A stretch of DNA of 64,000 bases. Source: Gammaproteobacteria bacterium. Lineage in GTDB: Bacteria; Pseudomonadota; Gammaproteobacteria; Eutrophobiales; Eutrophobiaceae. Of this stretch, positions 8,898-18,323 are shown in pieces. Under the pieces are notes generated by a model. That model saw only the letters and a list, made by a program, of their open reading frames with translations, was not told the DNA's origin and did no database searches. The stretch is from positions 1 to 64,000 of the forward strand of contig JAJFKL010000041.1 of NCBI GenBank assembly GCA_021773235.1. The letters run 5' to 3'. Made by a program: the position numbers and the translations under genes. Positions within the stretch are counted from its first letter, which is position 1. Every line of letters starts with the position of its first letter.

Positions 8898-11042
8898 ATG
8901 AGAACTCAAGCAAAAGACCTTTTATCCTATCCAACCTACTGGGCTGAATGCTTCGGTATTGCGCCGTATTTACCGATGTCGCGTGCAGAAATGGACAAAT
9001 TGGGTTGGGATAGTTGTGACATCATATTGGTTACTGGCGATGCCTATATCGATCACCCGAGTTTTGGTATGGCGGTAATGGGACGCTTGCTTGAATCACA
9101 GGGTTTTCGTGTCGGTATTATTTCACAGCCCGATTGGCAAAACACCGATGATTTTATGCAACTGGGTGAGCCAAACCTTTATTTTGGCGTTACCGCAGGG
9201 AATATGGATTCCTTGATTAATCGTTATACCGCCGATCTGCGTTTCCGTAGTAATGATGCCTACACGCCAGATGGCGAAGCCGCTAAGCGGCCTGATCGTT
9301 CAGTTATTGTGTATAGCCAACGTTGTAAAGAGGCTTATAAAGATACCCCGATTGTAATAGGCGGTATTGAAGCGAGCCTACGGCGTATTGCGCATTATGA
9401 TTACTGGAGCGATAAGGTTAGAAAATCTGTATTGATTGATTCGGCAGCAGACATTTTACTGTTTGGTAATGCCGAACGCGCCATTGTGGAATTAACGCAT
9501 AAAATATCCCTCGGCGTGAAGATCAATGAACTTGGCAATATTCGTGGCACTGCCATTGTTCGAGAACACATGCCAGAAGACTGGACTGAGATTGATTCCA
9601 GTCGAATTGATTGGCCAAGTATGTGGCCGAAAGAAGTAGCTTCAAATAAAAATCCCTATGATTACGATCATAGCCCAGCAACTAATGAAAGCTGCGCTTC
9701 AAAAAATGAAGCCGGTAAGAATAAGGCGGATGAAGTAAAGGAAATAAAAATAATTCCGATGCCTTTGGCCAGCAAACAAAAATTGGATCCAGATAAAACC
9801 TGTATTCGTTTACCTTCGTTCGAGAAAGTACGAAATGATTCTGCCTTGTATGCACATACTTCGCGCATATTACATCTGGAGTCAAATCCGCATAATGCCA
9901 GACCATTGGTACAACGCCATGGGTCGAAAGACGTTTTAATCAATTTACCGCCAATACCATTAACGACAGAAGAAATGGACGCCGTATTTGCATTCCCATA
10001 TCAGCGTAAACCACATCCCAAATACGGTGATGCAAAAATCCCCGCTTATGACATGATCCGTTTTTCAGTCAACATCATGCGCGGTTGTTTTGGTGGTTGT
10101 ACCTTTTGTTCTATTACCGAACATGAAGGGCGCATTATTCAAAGTCGTTCACAAGAATCTGTATTGAAAGAGATCGAAGACATCCGCGACAAAGTACCTG
10201 GCTTCACGGGGACTATTTCTGACCTTGGTGGACCGACAGCAAATATGTATCACCTGAATTGCAAAGATGATGCGATTCAAGCAAGTTGTCGTCGACTTTC
10301 CTGTGTCTACCCTTCAGTTTGTAAAAATCTAAAAACGGATCACAGTGAAACAACATCTTTATATCGAAAGGCCCGAAAAATAAAAGGCATTAAACGCGTC
10401 ATGGTTGCTTCTGGACTGCGTTACGATTTGGCTGTTAAAGATCCAGAGTATGTAAAGGAACTGGTAACTCATCATGTTGGTGGCTATCTCAAAATCGCAC
10501 CAGAACATAGCGAAGAAGGTGTTTTGAGTAAGATGATGAAGCCCGGCATGGGAAGCTACGATGAATTCAAGCGTATGTTTGAACAATTTTCAAAAGAAGC
10601 CGGCAAGAAACAATATTTGATTCCTTATTTTATTGCTGCACATCCCGGTTCAGAAAATGAAGACATGATGAATTTAGCCTTGTGGTTAAAAAAGTATGAT
10701 TTCAAACTAGACCAAGTACAAACGTTCTATCCTTCACCAATGGCAATGGCAACGGCCATGTATCATTCTGAAAAGAACCCATTGAAAAAAGTAAGGTATA
10801 AAAGTGAGAAGATGTTTGTGCCAAAAGAACTGGAGCAACGCCGCTTACAAAAGGCATTTCTTCGTTATCATGACCCGCAAAACTGGGACGTAATACGCAC
10901 GGCTTTAAAAGAAATGAATAGATCTGAATTAATCGGTGATGGTGATAACCAACTCGTTCCCGCACCAGAATATTCACGAACGGGGAATCATAAGAAAGTG
11001 CATTCCAAGACAGGGCGCCGTAAAAAACCATCAAGAAGATAA
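8898..11042 (+). CDS. YgiQ family radical SAM protein
   Basis: The 714-residue protein is a full-length member of the YgiQ/UPF0313 family. The N-terminus has the typical FLPMSR-like region ([15 protein letters not shown]). The radical SAM cluster motif is CFGGCTFC at about residues 396-403. [10 protein letters not shown] segment and HPGSENEDM region are both family hallmarks, and the tail is basic. It should bind a 4Fe-4S cluster and S-adenosylmethionine; the reaction is unknown. No clear ribosome-binding site precedes the ATG at 8898, but the start matches family length. Confidence 0.93.
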   Translation: MRTQAKDLLSYPTYWAECFGIAPYLPMSRAEMDKLGWDSCDIILVTGDAYIDHPSFGMAVMGRLLESQGFRVGIISQPDWQNTDDFMQLGEPNLYFGVTAGNMDSLINRYTADLRFRSNDAYTPDGEAAKRPDRSVIVYSQRCKEAYKDTPIVIGGIEASLRRIAHYDYWSDKVRKSVLIDSAADILLFGNAERAIVELTHKISLGVKINELGNIRGTAIVREHMPEDWTEIDSSRIDWPSMWPKEVASNKNPYDYDHSPATNESCASKNEAGKNKADEVKEIKIIPMPLASKQKLDPDKTCIRLPSFEKVRNDSALYAHTSRILHLESNPHNARPLVQRHGSKDVLINLPPIPLTTEEMDAVFAFPYQRKPHPKYGDAKIPAYDMIRFSVNIMRGCFGGCTFCSITEHEGRIIQSRSQESVLKEIEDIRDKVPGFTGTISDLGGPTANMYHLNCKDDAIQASCRRLSCVYPSVCKNLKTDHSETTSLYRKARKIKGIKRVMVASGLRYDLAVKDPEYVKELVTHHVGGYLKIAPEHSEEGVLSKMMKPGMGSYDEFKRMFEQFSKEAGKKQYLIPYFIAAHPGSENEDMMNLALWLKKYDFKLDQVQTFYPSPMAMATAMYHSEKNPLKKVRYKSEKMFVPKELEQRRLQKAFLRYHDPQNWDVIRTALKEMNRSELIGDGDNQLVPAPEYSRTGNHKKVHSKTGRRKKPSRR

Positions 11043-11046
11043 TCTA

Positions 11047-11535
11047 TTGAATAATAAAAGTGTATTAATTTTACAGATTATCATCAAGCAATGGGATAAA
11101 AGCCAACGTTCAGAAGCACATGTGTTGAAAAGAGAAAATAGTCCTGATAAATATCCAATAAAAATACCACCCGCATTTTATGTTTTTGATAAGCAATGCG
11201 TCATAGACCAACACGGCGATGATTTACAAGGTGGTCGAGTAAAATATTCTCAGACAGCAGAAGGGAATTTAAAGCTTGATCGATTTCAAATAGATTTAAA
11301 CACAAACGAACTTGAGTATAGTGACGCTTCGGTAACTGATGCAGAGACGCAAACAATCGGTTCGCTTGAAAACAACTGGATACAATGCAGTTACAACTGG
11401 CGCTACAGCATCTTAGAAAATGAAATGTTTTATTGGTTATATGAAGATATAACGCTGAACGCAATATGTATCAAAACGCTAAACGAAAACGTCTTCCTGA
11501 ATTCAGAGCCAGCGATAGTTTACGAGGACATTTAA
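11047..11535 (+). CDS. Hypothetical protein, about 162 residues (TTG start)
   Basis: An open frame extends from inside ygiQ, but the usable start is probably the TTG at 11047, four bases after the ygiQ stop, with an AAGAAG element eight to ten bases before it. The product would be soluble and acidic, with segments such as YSQTAEGNLKLDRF and WYLYED-like aromatic patches, and no known motif. Start choice and reality of the gene are uncertain. The length of the open frame outside ygiQ and its position argue for it. Confidence 0.5.
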   Translation: MNNKSVLILQIIIKQWDKSQRSEAHVLKRENSPDKYPIKIPPAFYVFDKQCVIDQHGDDLQGGRVKYSQTAEGNLKLDRFQIDLNTNELEYSDASVTDAETQTIGSLENNWIQCSYNWRYSILENEMFYWLYEDITLNAICIKTLNENVFLNSEPAIVYEDI

Positions 11536-11614
11536 TGACAATTTAATAACCTGTCAAATAACAATATATATACCGCAGCGACAAACTTATACCTGCCCCA
11601 CTTATTATTCTGCC

Positions 11615-11628
11615 TTGATCTAGATCAA
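11615..11628. promoter_or_regulatory. FNR/Anr box in a class II promoter for the universal stress protein
   Basis: TTGATCTAGATCAA is a perfect match to the FNR/Anr consensus TTGAT-N4-ATCAA. A TACTAT element at 11650-11655 is a good -10 box. A start of transcription near 11662 would place the box centre at about -40.5, the position of class II activation. The next gene downstream is a tandem universal stress protein, and genes of this class are often under FNR/Anr control. The site is seen directly; activation by an oxygen sensor is inferred. Confidence 0.75.
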
Positions 11629-11751
11629 GGCATACCCCGAATATTGTTCTACTATTAAATAGAGGTCTGTCCAACTGAATGGAATAGATGGCGGCTAATG
11701 CTTATTAGCCAAACCGGATTATTTAGAGCCAATTTTATTGCAGAGTAAAAT

Positions 11752-12651
11752 ATGAATAAAAAAATACTTGTTGCGGTGCATTCTGGATTTACTGACGCAC
11801 CAGCTATAAAACGCGCCCTTGTACTGGCTAGTAGTACTGATGTGGACATTCTGCTTTATAGCGCTGTATATGATGAATATATTCCAAATTTAAATGTCGT
11901 TGCAGACCAAATACAAAAAATGCATCAGTCGATGCTTGATTCAGAAACCGCAAAACTTGAAGAAATTAAACGTCATTTAGTACAGGCCGCTAAATCAATA
12001 GAGGTTCTGGCACAATGGGAACCCTCTGTAACTGATGGCATCACAAAAGCTGCAAAACAATTTAATGCTGACTTAATTTTAGTTTCGAGCACCCGTCATT
12101 CAGCACTGTCTCGACTATTTTTATCGAACACAGATTGGGAAATATTGCGTCATGTCTATATGCCGATACTCTTCGCTCATCAGCATGATAATAAACCTTA
12201 TAAAAAAGTAGTAATCGCTGTTGAATCTGCCTATAAAAATGACAACACAACAGAATTAGAAGATCGAATGATAGCTATTGGCAAATGGATCTGCGAAACG
12301 TTTAATGGCGAATTACATTTAGCGCATGCTTACCCTTCTCAACTTACAGTAACAAGTATGGATTACATGATTCCTGCTGAATTAAGTGAGAAATTGAAAC
12401 AGGAGCATAAAAACACATTAAATCAACTAGCTTCCAGACATAATATCAATGAGCAAAATATTCATTTTATTGAGGATTTTCCACGCACAGCAATTCCAAA
12501 ACTTGCCAAAGACATTGAATCCGATCTAGTCATCATGGGACTTGTCTCTCGCAGTTTTATAGACCGATTTTTAATCGGATCTACGACAGAGTATCTATTA
12601 GACCATTTGGAATGCGATGTTCTAACAGTTCATGCAAACTACAAAGCTTAA
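11752..12651 (+). CDS. Tandem universal stress protein (UspE-like)
   Basis: The 299-residue protein has two Usp domains. The first (about residues 1-140) starts with the KKILVAV strand. The second (about 150-299) starts KKVVIAVESA and ends with a GLVSRSFIDRFLIGSTTEYLL segment, close to the G-x2-G-x9-G-S/T ATP-binding pattern. Such double-domain proteins respond to starvation, oxygen limitation or stress. A perfect FNR/Anr box about 125 bases upstream suggests induction at low oxygen. The gene is flanked by the convergent mtfA gene and appears monocistronic. Confidence 0.93.
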   Translation: MNKKILVAVHSGFTDAPAIKRALVLASSTDVDILLYSAVYDEYIPNLNVVADQIQKMHQSMLDSETAKLEEIKRHLVQAAKSIEVLAQWEPSVTDGITKAAKQFNADLILVSSTRHSALSRLFLSNTDWEILRHVYMPILFAHQHDNKPYKKVVIAVESAYKNDNTTELEDRMIAIGKWICETFNGELHLAHAYPSQLTVTSMDYMIPAELSEKLKQEHKNTLNQLASRHNINEQNIHFIEDFPRTAIPKLAKDIESDLVIMGLVSRSFIDRFLIGSTTEYLLDHLECDVLTVHANYKA

Positions 12652-12684
12652 AGATGAAATTAAAGTCATCAGTCTCCTTTAATT

Positions 12685-13494
12685 TCATTCCCACTCTAAT
12701 GGGTCTACACAGTAATAAGTTTTAAATTCATTATATAGCTCGGGATGTTTTCTAGACATTTGTTGTGGTTTTTCAAAAAAAGCTTCCGTAGCAACAGCAA
12801 AAAATTCAGCTGGGTTAGTCGCTCCATAATAATCCATTACCACTTTATCATGTCCTTCACTGGCTTTAACCAAAGATTCAAATTCTTTCGATAGTACCTT
12901 TGCCCAGAGCTGATAACTATTTTTCTTTAGTAAAGGCGCTCCATTTGCAGAGCCAGATTCACTGTCTAATTGATGAGAAAACTCATGCAAGACCACATTA
13001 TGACCATCATTAAAATTTTCAATACCGTGTTCAACATCATCCCAGGACAAAATAACCTTACTCGTATCCCAGGATTCACCAAGCAAGCCGCTGTTTACCA
13101 GACTAACCGTCCCATCCGGATTATGCTGCTGACGTTCCACCTTAAACGCATGTGGATAAACTAGAATATGTCGCAACGTGGGATAAATGCCTATGTTACG
13201 ATTCAATATTAACAAACATGCTTCTGCTGCAATAGTCACACGAATATCATCATTAATTTCGAGTCCTCCGCAACCATAAAAATTCTTCTTAACAACAAAC
13301 AGTTTAATCATATCTTGCAACTGTTTTTGTTCTGCTTCACTAAGCTTCTGTAAAAAAGGCAGACGTCGTTGCACAATAGCTTGCCAATGTGAGGGAAAAG
13401 AACGTTTAAGAATACGTTTATCGCGCCAGCTAGGATAGACGAATGAAATAATAACAATCGTCACCATAATAAAGAGTATGTAAATTGCAGTCAT
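12685..13494 (-). CDS. mtfA: MtfA family zinc peptidase (M90)
   Basis: This 269-residue protein has the MtfA zinc-binding motif HEFSHQLD at residues 170-177 (His170, Glu171, His174), close to the HExxH type of M90 peptidases. An N-terminal helix (residues 3-20) anchors it in the membrane, which many environmental MtfA proteins have and the E. coli one lacks. Known MtfA binds the Mlc repressor and controls glucose transport in E. coli. No Mlc target is visible here, so the local role is open. The gene is convergent with the universal stress gene and read toward it. Confidence 0.88.
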   Translation of the reverse strand: MTAIYILFIMVTIVIISFVYPSWRDKRILKRSFPSHWQAIVQRRLPFLQKLSEAEQKQLQDMIKLFVVKKNFYGCGGLEINDDIRVTIAAEACLLILNRNIGIYPTLRHILVYPHAFKVERQQHNPDGTVSLVNSGLLGESWDTSKVILSWDDVEHGIENFNDGHNVVLHEFSHQLDSESGSANGAPLLKKNSYQLWAKVLSKEFESLVKASEGHDKVVMDYYGATNPAEFFAVATEAFFEKPQQMSRKHPELYNEFKTYYCVDPLEWE

Positions 13495-13857
13495 CTTCTA
13501 AATTTAATCAATCAATACCTCAATTTCTATCTAATCTAATTTCATTTTATAACGTTTTAAATGATTTTCATTTCCGGAAGTGCGATCTGCCTAATTTAAA
13601 TCCTGAAAGTGATGAAATATCGACATCCTGATGGATATTCATCATTTAATATGGTTTATTTATCTTTTTGTAATAAAAATAATGACTTTAATATAGGCAA
13701 ACATCTTTTCCATACCCCCTGGAATTGAGACATTCGTCACATCGTCATAACAAAAGTGTGTCTCATTTGACAATTTACATACCTGATTTAGTTCATTCCA
13801 TTAACTTGGCATCTCTGTTGCAAAATATTAATTAATATTAATTTGTGGAGACATGAA
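13495..13857. other. Regulatory intergenic region between mtfA and the 68-residue membrane protein
   Basis: No gene is visible in these 363 bases. The right end holds the sigma-54-type promoter listed separately. Upstream of it, TGAGACA at 13726-13732 and TGTCTCA at 13759-13765 form an inverted pair whose centres lie 33 bases apart, about three helical turns. They could be half-sites for an enhancer-binding protein. The left half is AT-rich and probably holds the mtfA promoter, with no clear boxes. Confidence 0.45.
13806..13823 (+). promoter_or_regulatory. Sigma-54-type promoter (GG-N10-GC)
   Basis: The string TTGGCATCTCTGTTGCAA fits the -24/-12 consensus TGGCAC-N5-TTGCA with the exact ten-base spacing between GG (13808-13809) and GC (13820-13821). 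It points at the small membrane protein whose ATG is at 13858. The predicted transcription start is near 13833. Use by RpoN is inferred from the match. Confidence 0.65.
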
Positions 13858-14064
13858 ATGAATAATTTAAATCTAAATATACCATTGTCAATTATTGCAG
13901 TAGGCATCATGCTATTTCTATTAGCGCCTTTAGGATTAACTTCCCAATTTACTATTCAAGTAATATCTATGACGGGTTTATTGATCGAATTAGCTGGGAT
14001 CTTAGTAGGGTCAATTGTGTTTTACAGACATAAAGTAACTGAGATGTATTTGGAAGAAATTTAA
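13858..14064 (+). CDS. Small membrane protein, 68 residues
   Basis: The ATG at 13858 follows a TGGAG ribosome-binding site by about seven bases; an upstream TTG (13843) in the same frame is less likely. The product has two hydrophobic helices (about residues 8-27 and 33-57), joined by a short polar turn, and a charged C-terminus ending EMYLEEI. No family is recognised. A well-formed sigma-54-type promoter lies directly upstream, which is unusual for an isolated small membrane protein and suggests a conditional role, for example in nitrogen or envelope stress. Confidence 0.65.
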   Translation: MNNLNLNIPLSIIAVGIMLFLLAPLGLTSQFTIQVISMTGLLIELAGILVGSIVFYRHKVTEMYLEEI

Positions 14065-14084
14065 ATTAAAATGGTCTTTGATCC

Positions 14085-14300
14085 CTTGAATTGATTCTCA
14101 CTAAAGTATTAATTTAAATCGTGGTTAAGCATACGGACGACAGACAAGGATGTATAAGTGTTGCAAGACGCCTATATGGACATAGGCGATAGAACGAATC
14201 AGGAGCCAGAGTCGAGGACACGATTACAGAACGTAATCGATAGAGTCGAGTCTGGAACGGAGACCGAGGATGCCGTTATCGACCTGTCCCCTACTATTAT
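14085..14300. repeat. Hairpin-rich intergenic repeat element
   Basis: The stretch begins with GGTCTTTGATCCCTTGAATT and ends near GACCTGTCCCCTACTATTAT, both variants of the dispersed TCTGTCCCC motif. Between them are two perfect hairpins: CGCCTAT-ATGGAC-ATAGGCG around 14170-14189, and CGATTAC-AGAAC-GTAATCG at 14220-14238. Repeated GAGTCGAG strings are also present. No convincing gene is present. It looks like a decayed mobile intergenic element. Confidence 0.5.
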
Positions 14301-14310
14301 TTATCCAAAA

Positions 14311-14511
14311 TTATTTTTTTAATAATGGATTTAGTTTCTGAAACTCTTCCCATGCCTCCTGAAATTCGACCATGTCCTTCTGAGCAATAGCCATGGAGTT
14401 CATCGCTTTTTGCCCCTTTTCCATAAGTTCGTAATATTGAGCAGTTGTCTTTGCAGGCAAATTCATGAGTTTGAACATCTCTTCCATCATGTTTTCCATA
14501 GCTACCTCCAC
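14311..14511 (-). CDS. Small helical protein next to phaC (possible phasin-like)
   Basis: This 66-residue product is entirely helical in character, rich in methionine, glutamate and lysine, with heptad-like spacing (MEEMFKLMNL, then AQYYELMEKGQKAMNSMAIAQ). It lies just downstream of the PHA synthase gene on the same strand with about 70 bases between. The A-x-x-Y-x-E-L-x-x-K-G pattern recalls phasins, which coat PHA granules, but the protein is shorter than usual phasins. Phasin-like function is therefore only a suggestion. Confidence 0.6.
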   Translation of the reverse strand: MEVAMENMMEEMFKLMNLPAKTTAQYYELMEKGQKAMNSMAIAQKDMVEFQEAWEEFQKLNPLLKK

Positions 14512-14581
14512 AATGTCCTCGGAACGATTAAAAATAATACGCTACGTCCCCTAATAATCTCCCAAACACTTTTATTATAGA

Positions 14582-16391
14582 TCAGTCGTTGTAAATCGCT
14601 TTCACATAGGAACCTGGTGCATCTTCGATGACGCTAAGCTTACCAGCACCCGGTGTACGTGCAGGAACTTTTTCCTTACTGTGCTTCTTTAACCATTTAT
14701 GCCAATCAGTCCACCAGGAACCCGAGTGCTCTTTGGCCTGTTCGAGCCAGTTTTGTGGATCGGCTGGATTCTTGGAATGCGTCCAGTAAGCGTATTTTTT
14801 AGCGGCAGGCGGATTAATGATACCCGCAATATGACCAGAACCACCTAGGACAAATTTAACAGGGCCGGAGAATTCCTGCGTCACAGGGTAACAGGGTAAC
14901 AGGGTAACAGGATACCCATGGCGCGATATGATCTTCTTTAGTCGCCAGAACATAGGTCGGCGTTTTGATTTTGGTAACATCAATCTTCTCTCCGTTGAGC
15001 TCGAGATAGCCAGGTTTGATCAAACCATTTTCCAGATAAACCTTTTTCAGGTAATACAACAACATCTCGGCTGGCAGACGAGTAGAGTCTGAATTCCAGT
15101 AAAGCATATCGAAAGGCATGGGTTCGTTGCCTAATAAATAGTTGTTAACCACGAAGGACCAGATGAGATCGTTTTCACGCATCATGTTAAACATTTGTGC
15201 CATGTGCTTGCCATCGAGATAACCCTTCTCGCCAACATGCTTCTCTAAAGACGTAACAAGCTCTTCATCAACAAACACAGAAACCTCACCCACTTCCTGG
15301 AAGTCGAGCATGGTCGCCAACAAGGTGGCAGACTTGATTCTCTTGTCGCCTTTAGCAGCCATCCATGCCAGCGTCGTCTCTAGCAAGATTCCACCGATAC
15401 AAAAGCCGAGGGCATTAATCTCTATTTCACCTGTTGCCTTCTCTATGGCATCAATCGCTGCCAATGGGCCTTCCATCATATAATCACCAAAGTGTTTATG
15501 ACCTAGTTCCTCGGTAGGGTTGGCCCAGGAGATAACGAAGAGGGTATAGCCCTGATCGAGAATCCATTTGATGTAGCTATTCTTTGGTTGCAGATCCAGG
15601 ACGTAAAACTTGTTGATCCACGGAGGCACGATCAAGAGAGGCCGCTTATAAACTTCTTCGGTTGTCGGAGTGTATTGGATCAACTGCATGAGATCGTTCT
15701 GGAAAATAACCTTTCCCGGCGTGGTCGCAACATTCTCACCGACAGTGAAGGCCTCCATATCGGTCATAGACACTTTCAATTCACCGTCCCCACGTTCCAT
15801 GTCGCCAAGGATATTCTTTAAACCATCCAATAGATTTTGCCCGCCGGTTTCATGCACGCTCTTCATCACATCTGGATTAGTAGCAGCAAAATTGGTCGGC
15901 GACATAGCGCTGGTAAATTGACGTGAATAGAAGTCGACCTTTTGTTTAGTACCGGGATCCAGTCCTTCTACATCAGACACCAATGACTGTGTCCAGCGAC
16001 TGGTCAATAGATAAGATTGCTTGATGTAGTCAAAGGTCAATTCTTCATCCCAGGCGGCTTTTTTAAAACGACGATCACCCGGTTCAGGTTTGACCAGAGG
16101 CTCAACTTCCTGACCTGCCATACGCATCATGGTGTTCTGCCACAGAAGCAATGAATCCTTCCATAGTTGTTGTTGCGCTTCAGCTAGCTTCATGGGATCA
16201 GCCAGTAACTTCGCACTCATTTTCATAAAGGCATTGCCAATGCTCTTAGAATCGGAAACAGAGAATCCATCTCCGCCCTTCTGTCGGTCTATAAAAGCCG
16301 AAATAACACGCTGACTTTGCTCCCCCAGATCCTTCCACTGTTGTAACTTCTCTTCCGTACCAGATTCTTCTTGCTGTTCTTTGCTAGTCAT
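14582..16391 (-). pseudogene. phaC: Class I poly(3-hydroxyalkanoate) synthase, frameshifted by an 8-bp tandem repeat
   Basis: The first frame (16391 to 14856) encodes a class I PhaC with the lipase-like box GFCIGG (nucleophile Cys331), the PPWINKFYVLDL segment and the TKEDHIAPW motif with Asp487. After PW the frame meets three copies of CTGTTACC and then runs into 24 foreign residues and a stop. The next frame (down to 14582) holds the missing C-terminus with the catalytic SGHIAG histidine. With one copy instead of three, the sequence reads HIAPWVSCYPVTQEFSG and the gene becomes 597 codons, normal for class I. As written, the product lacks its catalytic histidine. A sequencing or assembly error in the repeat cannot be excluded. 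Confidence 0.92.
14883..14912 (-). repeat. 8-bp tandem repeat within phaC
   Basis: On the coding strand CTGTTACC occurs three times in a row, followed by the partial copy CTGTGACG. The 16 extra bases shift the frame. Copy numbers 1 and 4 would be in frame; 2 and 3 would not. Tandem octamers inside genes are classic sites of slipped-strand change. Confidence 0.9.
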
Positions 16392-16601
16392 GTGAAATAT
16401 TTAATTAATTAATGGATAACGAACACTGTGATATGTATACAGTCTATATTGTTTAAAGATTATAGCGAAATCGATTCCCCACTAAGAAAACCTTTCGGGT
16501 GATACTTACCATCGGCTCCAAGAAATGACCCTTTAGGATGATATTATCCAACCAATACAACCTAACCCAGTTATGTGCGCACTAGTAATTACTTTGTTAA
16601 C

Positions 16602-17369
16602 TTAATCAATAATAAACTCATACGAACTAGTATCAATCACCTGCGCATCTTTATCAAAAGAACGCTCAGAAAAGAAGACTTCTCCTCGTCTGTCTATTAA
16701 TAACACAGTCGAGCTACGCGTACCGTATCCTTCAGAATGTACAAAGAGTGAAGAAAGCCTGCGCTCCCATTCAATACTGACGCCCGTTGCAGGCAGTTCG
16801 CTATCTGCGACTATCGTTCTATCTGCAAGTAGATCAAATAATTTTTCTGCTTCCGGTTTTTCACTTGCCTGAGTAAGGTTCTTCAACGCAGTCTTACCCT
16901 TTTCCACTTTTGGCCAGGCACTATCCAGTTTACCGTTACTAATACCGTACAATCCGGGCATTAATGTCTGATAATCTTCTTCAACACTGCAAAAAAATAA
17001 TAATGATTGTTCATCACCCACCAACAAATTGAATTCGTCATAAGTATGGCGTTGTGCCATTACTTTTTGAATATAGTCTTCGGCAGATTCGTTGCTTCTC
17101 AGGTACTCACTGACCAAAGCACCTCTGGAGATCGCTTCAGGCTTACTCTCCGATGGCTCACGGTAATTGGTAACAGCGGCAATACGTCCATTTTTATCAA
17201 TCCCCATCCACGTCCCACCTTGACGCAGATCCTTCCCAGCAAGAATTGAGGGGTCATCATTCCAAAATGATGCCGCTTCGGTAGGTCGTTCGAAAAACTC
17301 ATCCCGATTCGCCGCCAGGATAACCGGATAGTCAGGGTGTTTGTTAAAACTAAATAAGAGCAGGCACAT
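16602..17369 (-). CDS. NRDE family (TANGO2-like) protein
   Basis: The protein is named for its NRDE motif, here ILAANRDEFFERP near the N-terminus. I set the start at 17369, which gives the conserved N-terminus MCLLLF; the cysteine after Met is a hallmark of this Ntn-hydrolase-like family, and the longer frame would add 22 unrelated residues. Other family motifs are AGKDLRQGGTWMG and IAAVTNYREP, then a RSSTVLLID segment near the end. The length (255 residues) is normal. Eukaryotic relatives act in haem or lipid trafficking; the bacterial role is unknown. It follows a secreted protein gene with 40 bases between. Confidence 0.92.
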   Translation of the reverse strand: MCLLLFSFNKHPDYPVILAANRDEFFERPTEAASFWNDDPSILAGKDLRQGGTWMGIDKNGRIAAVTNYREPSESKPEAISRGALVSEYLRSNESAEDYIQKVMAQRHTYDEFNLLVGDEQSLLFFCSVEEDYQTLMPGLYGISNGKLDSAWPKVEKGKTALKNLTQASEKPEAEKLFDLLADRTIVADSELPATGVSIEWERRLSSLFVHSEGYGTRSSTVLLIDRRGEVFFSERSFDKDAQVIDTSSYEFIID

Positions 17370-17409
17370 GGTGTCATTATAACTTAACGGGCCCTGATAG
17401 ATTAATTTA

Positions 17410-17922
17410 TCAAGGGACCTCGAAATCCAATTCAAGCGGATCTTTCTGTAACGCTATATCTTCGAATAATACTGGCCCAAGTTCAGAGATTAGTGGTTCG
17501 TCACATAGGACATGCGCAATTTGTTTACCCGATTTGTTTACAATAACGCCTTCTTTTTCCCAGCCTTTACCAATACCTGTAAACACCGTGTAGATGTAAT
17601 CACTTATACTAAATCTTAGAAACGCCGCGCCACCACCTGAATACGGTACCGTTCCTGATAGAAAATGCTCCTTCGGATGTTCCTGTCTTTTCGGAAAAAC
17701 AAGTTCGGGGATCTTACCTATAACACCATAACGATATTGTAAATAACCGTCAGACGCTGTGAGTATGGAAGAAGAACATAAGGAGATGGTTTTTCCTTTT
17801 GTTGAACTACATGAAAAGACAACTGCTTCATCAACAAAACAAAGACTGCCAACTGCAGGAGCAGCAGAAACGTTATACACCTTCACAAAGAAGATAAATA
17901 TAAAAAATACCAGCCTACCCAT
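17410..17922 (-). CDS. Secreted hypothetical protein
   Basis: The 170-residue product starts with a signal peptide, MGRLVFFIFIFFVKVYNVSA, cleaved probably before APAVG. The mature part contains a SLCFVDE and VVFSCSS pair of cysteines, a KGWEKEGVIVNKSGK hairpin and a HVLCDEPL segment, giving about four cysteines suited to disulphide bonds in the periplasm. No family recognised. It probably shares an operon with the NRDE gene downstream, as only 40 bases separate them. Confidence 0.7.
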   Translation of the reverse strand: MGRLVFFIFIFFVKVYNVSAAPAVGSLCFVDEAVVFSCSSTKGKTISLCSSSILTASDGYLQYRYGVIGKIPELVFPKRQEHPKEHFLSGTVPYSGGGAAFLRFSISDYIYTVFTGIGKGWEKEGVIVNKSGKQIAHVLCDEPLISELGPVLFEDIALQKDPLELDFEVP

Positions 17923-17999
17923 GTTTATATCTCTATCTTAAAGGTGCGCTCTATGACATCCATACACTTCATTTTAATCTTTAAAAGAAAAGGTGAGCG

Positions 18000-18245
18000 T
18001 CACGTTTGTTCACGCCGCCACTTAGCTGGTAGCCAAAGATTCCTGCCACTATAGGCAAGCAGCGGAAGAACCGACATCCATGCAACACCCCATCCCCATC
18101 CAAACCGTGTTGACATCATAATCGCCGGCGCAATAAAAAACATCCAAATGAAACCCAGTCCTATACAGGTATAAGCACTGTATAAAAATGCTTTTCCCAG
18201 AAACTGGCCTACTTGCTCAATTATTTTCATTATGTCCATGGGCAA
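18000..18245 (-). CDS. Small membrane protein, 81 residues
   Basis: The product has a short amphipathic N-terminus and two or three hydrophobic helices (about residues 17-40 and 48-66), rich in G and W (FGWGWGVAWM). It ends with a positively charged tail KWRREQT. No known motif. It lies about 80 bases upstream of the secreted protein gene on the same strand. Confidence 0.55.
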   Translation of the reverse strand: MPMDIMKIIEQVGQFLGKAFLYSAYTCIGLGFIWMFFIAPAIMMSTRFGWGWGVAWMSVLPLLAYSGRNLWLPAKWRREQT

Positions 18246-18323
18246 TAACCTATTTCAACCCCTCTAGTATACCAATGATGAATTTATCCGCGATCATGCT
18301 TGTGCCAATTAGTTTAAATTTAA

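Noticed and set aside
9668-9943. Minus-strand frames inside ygiQ and similar long frames opposite phaC, ppc and the SLC13 gene
   Set aside because: They are antisense shadows of strongly supported genes, without their own start signals or motifs.
14170-14240. Possible small RNA gene in the hairpin-rich spacer
   Set aside because: The hairpins lack a promoter and terminator, and similar hairpins recur at other intergenic sites, so a repeat element is more likely.
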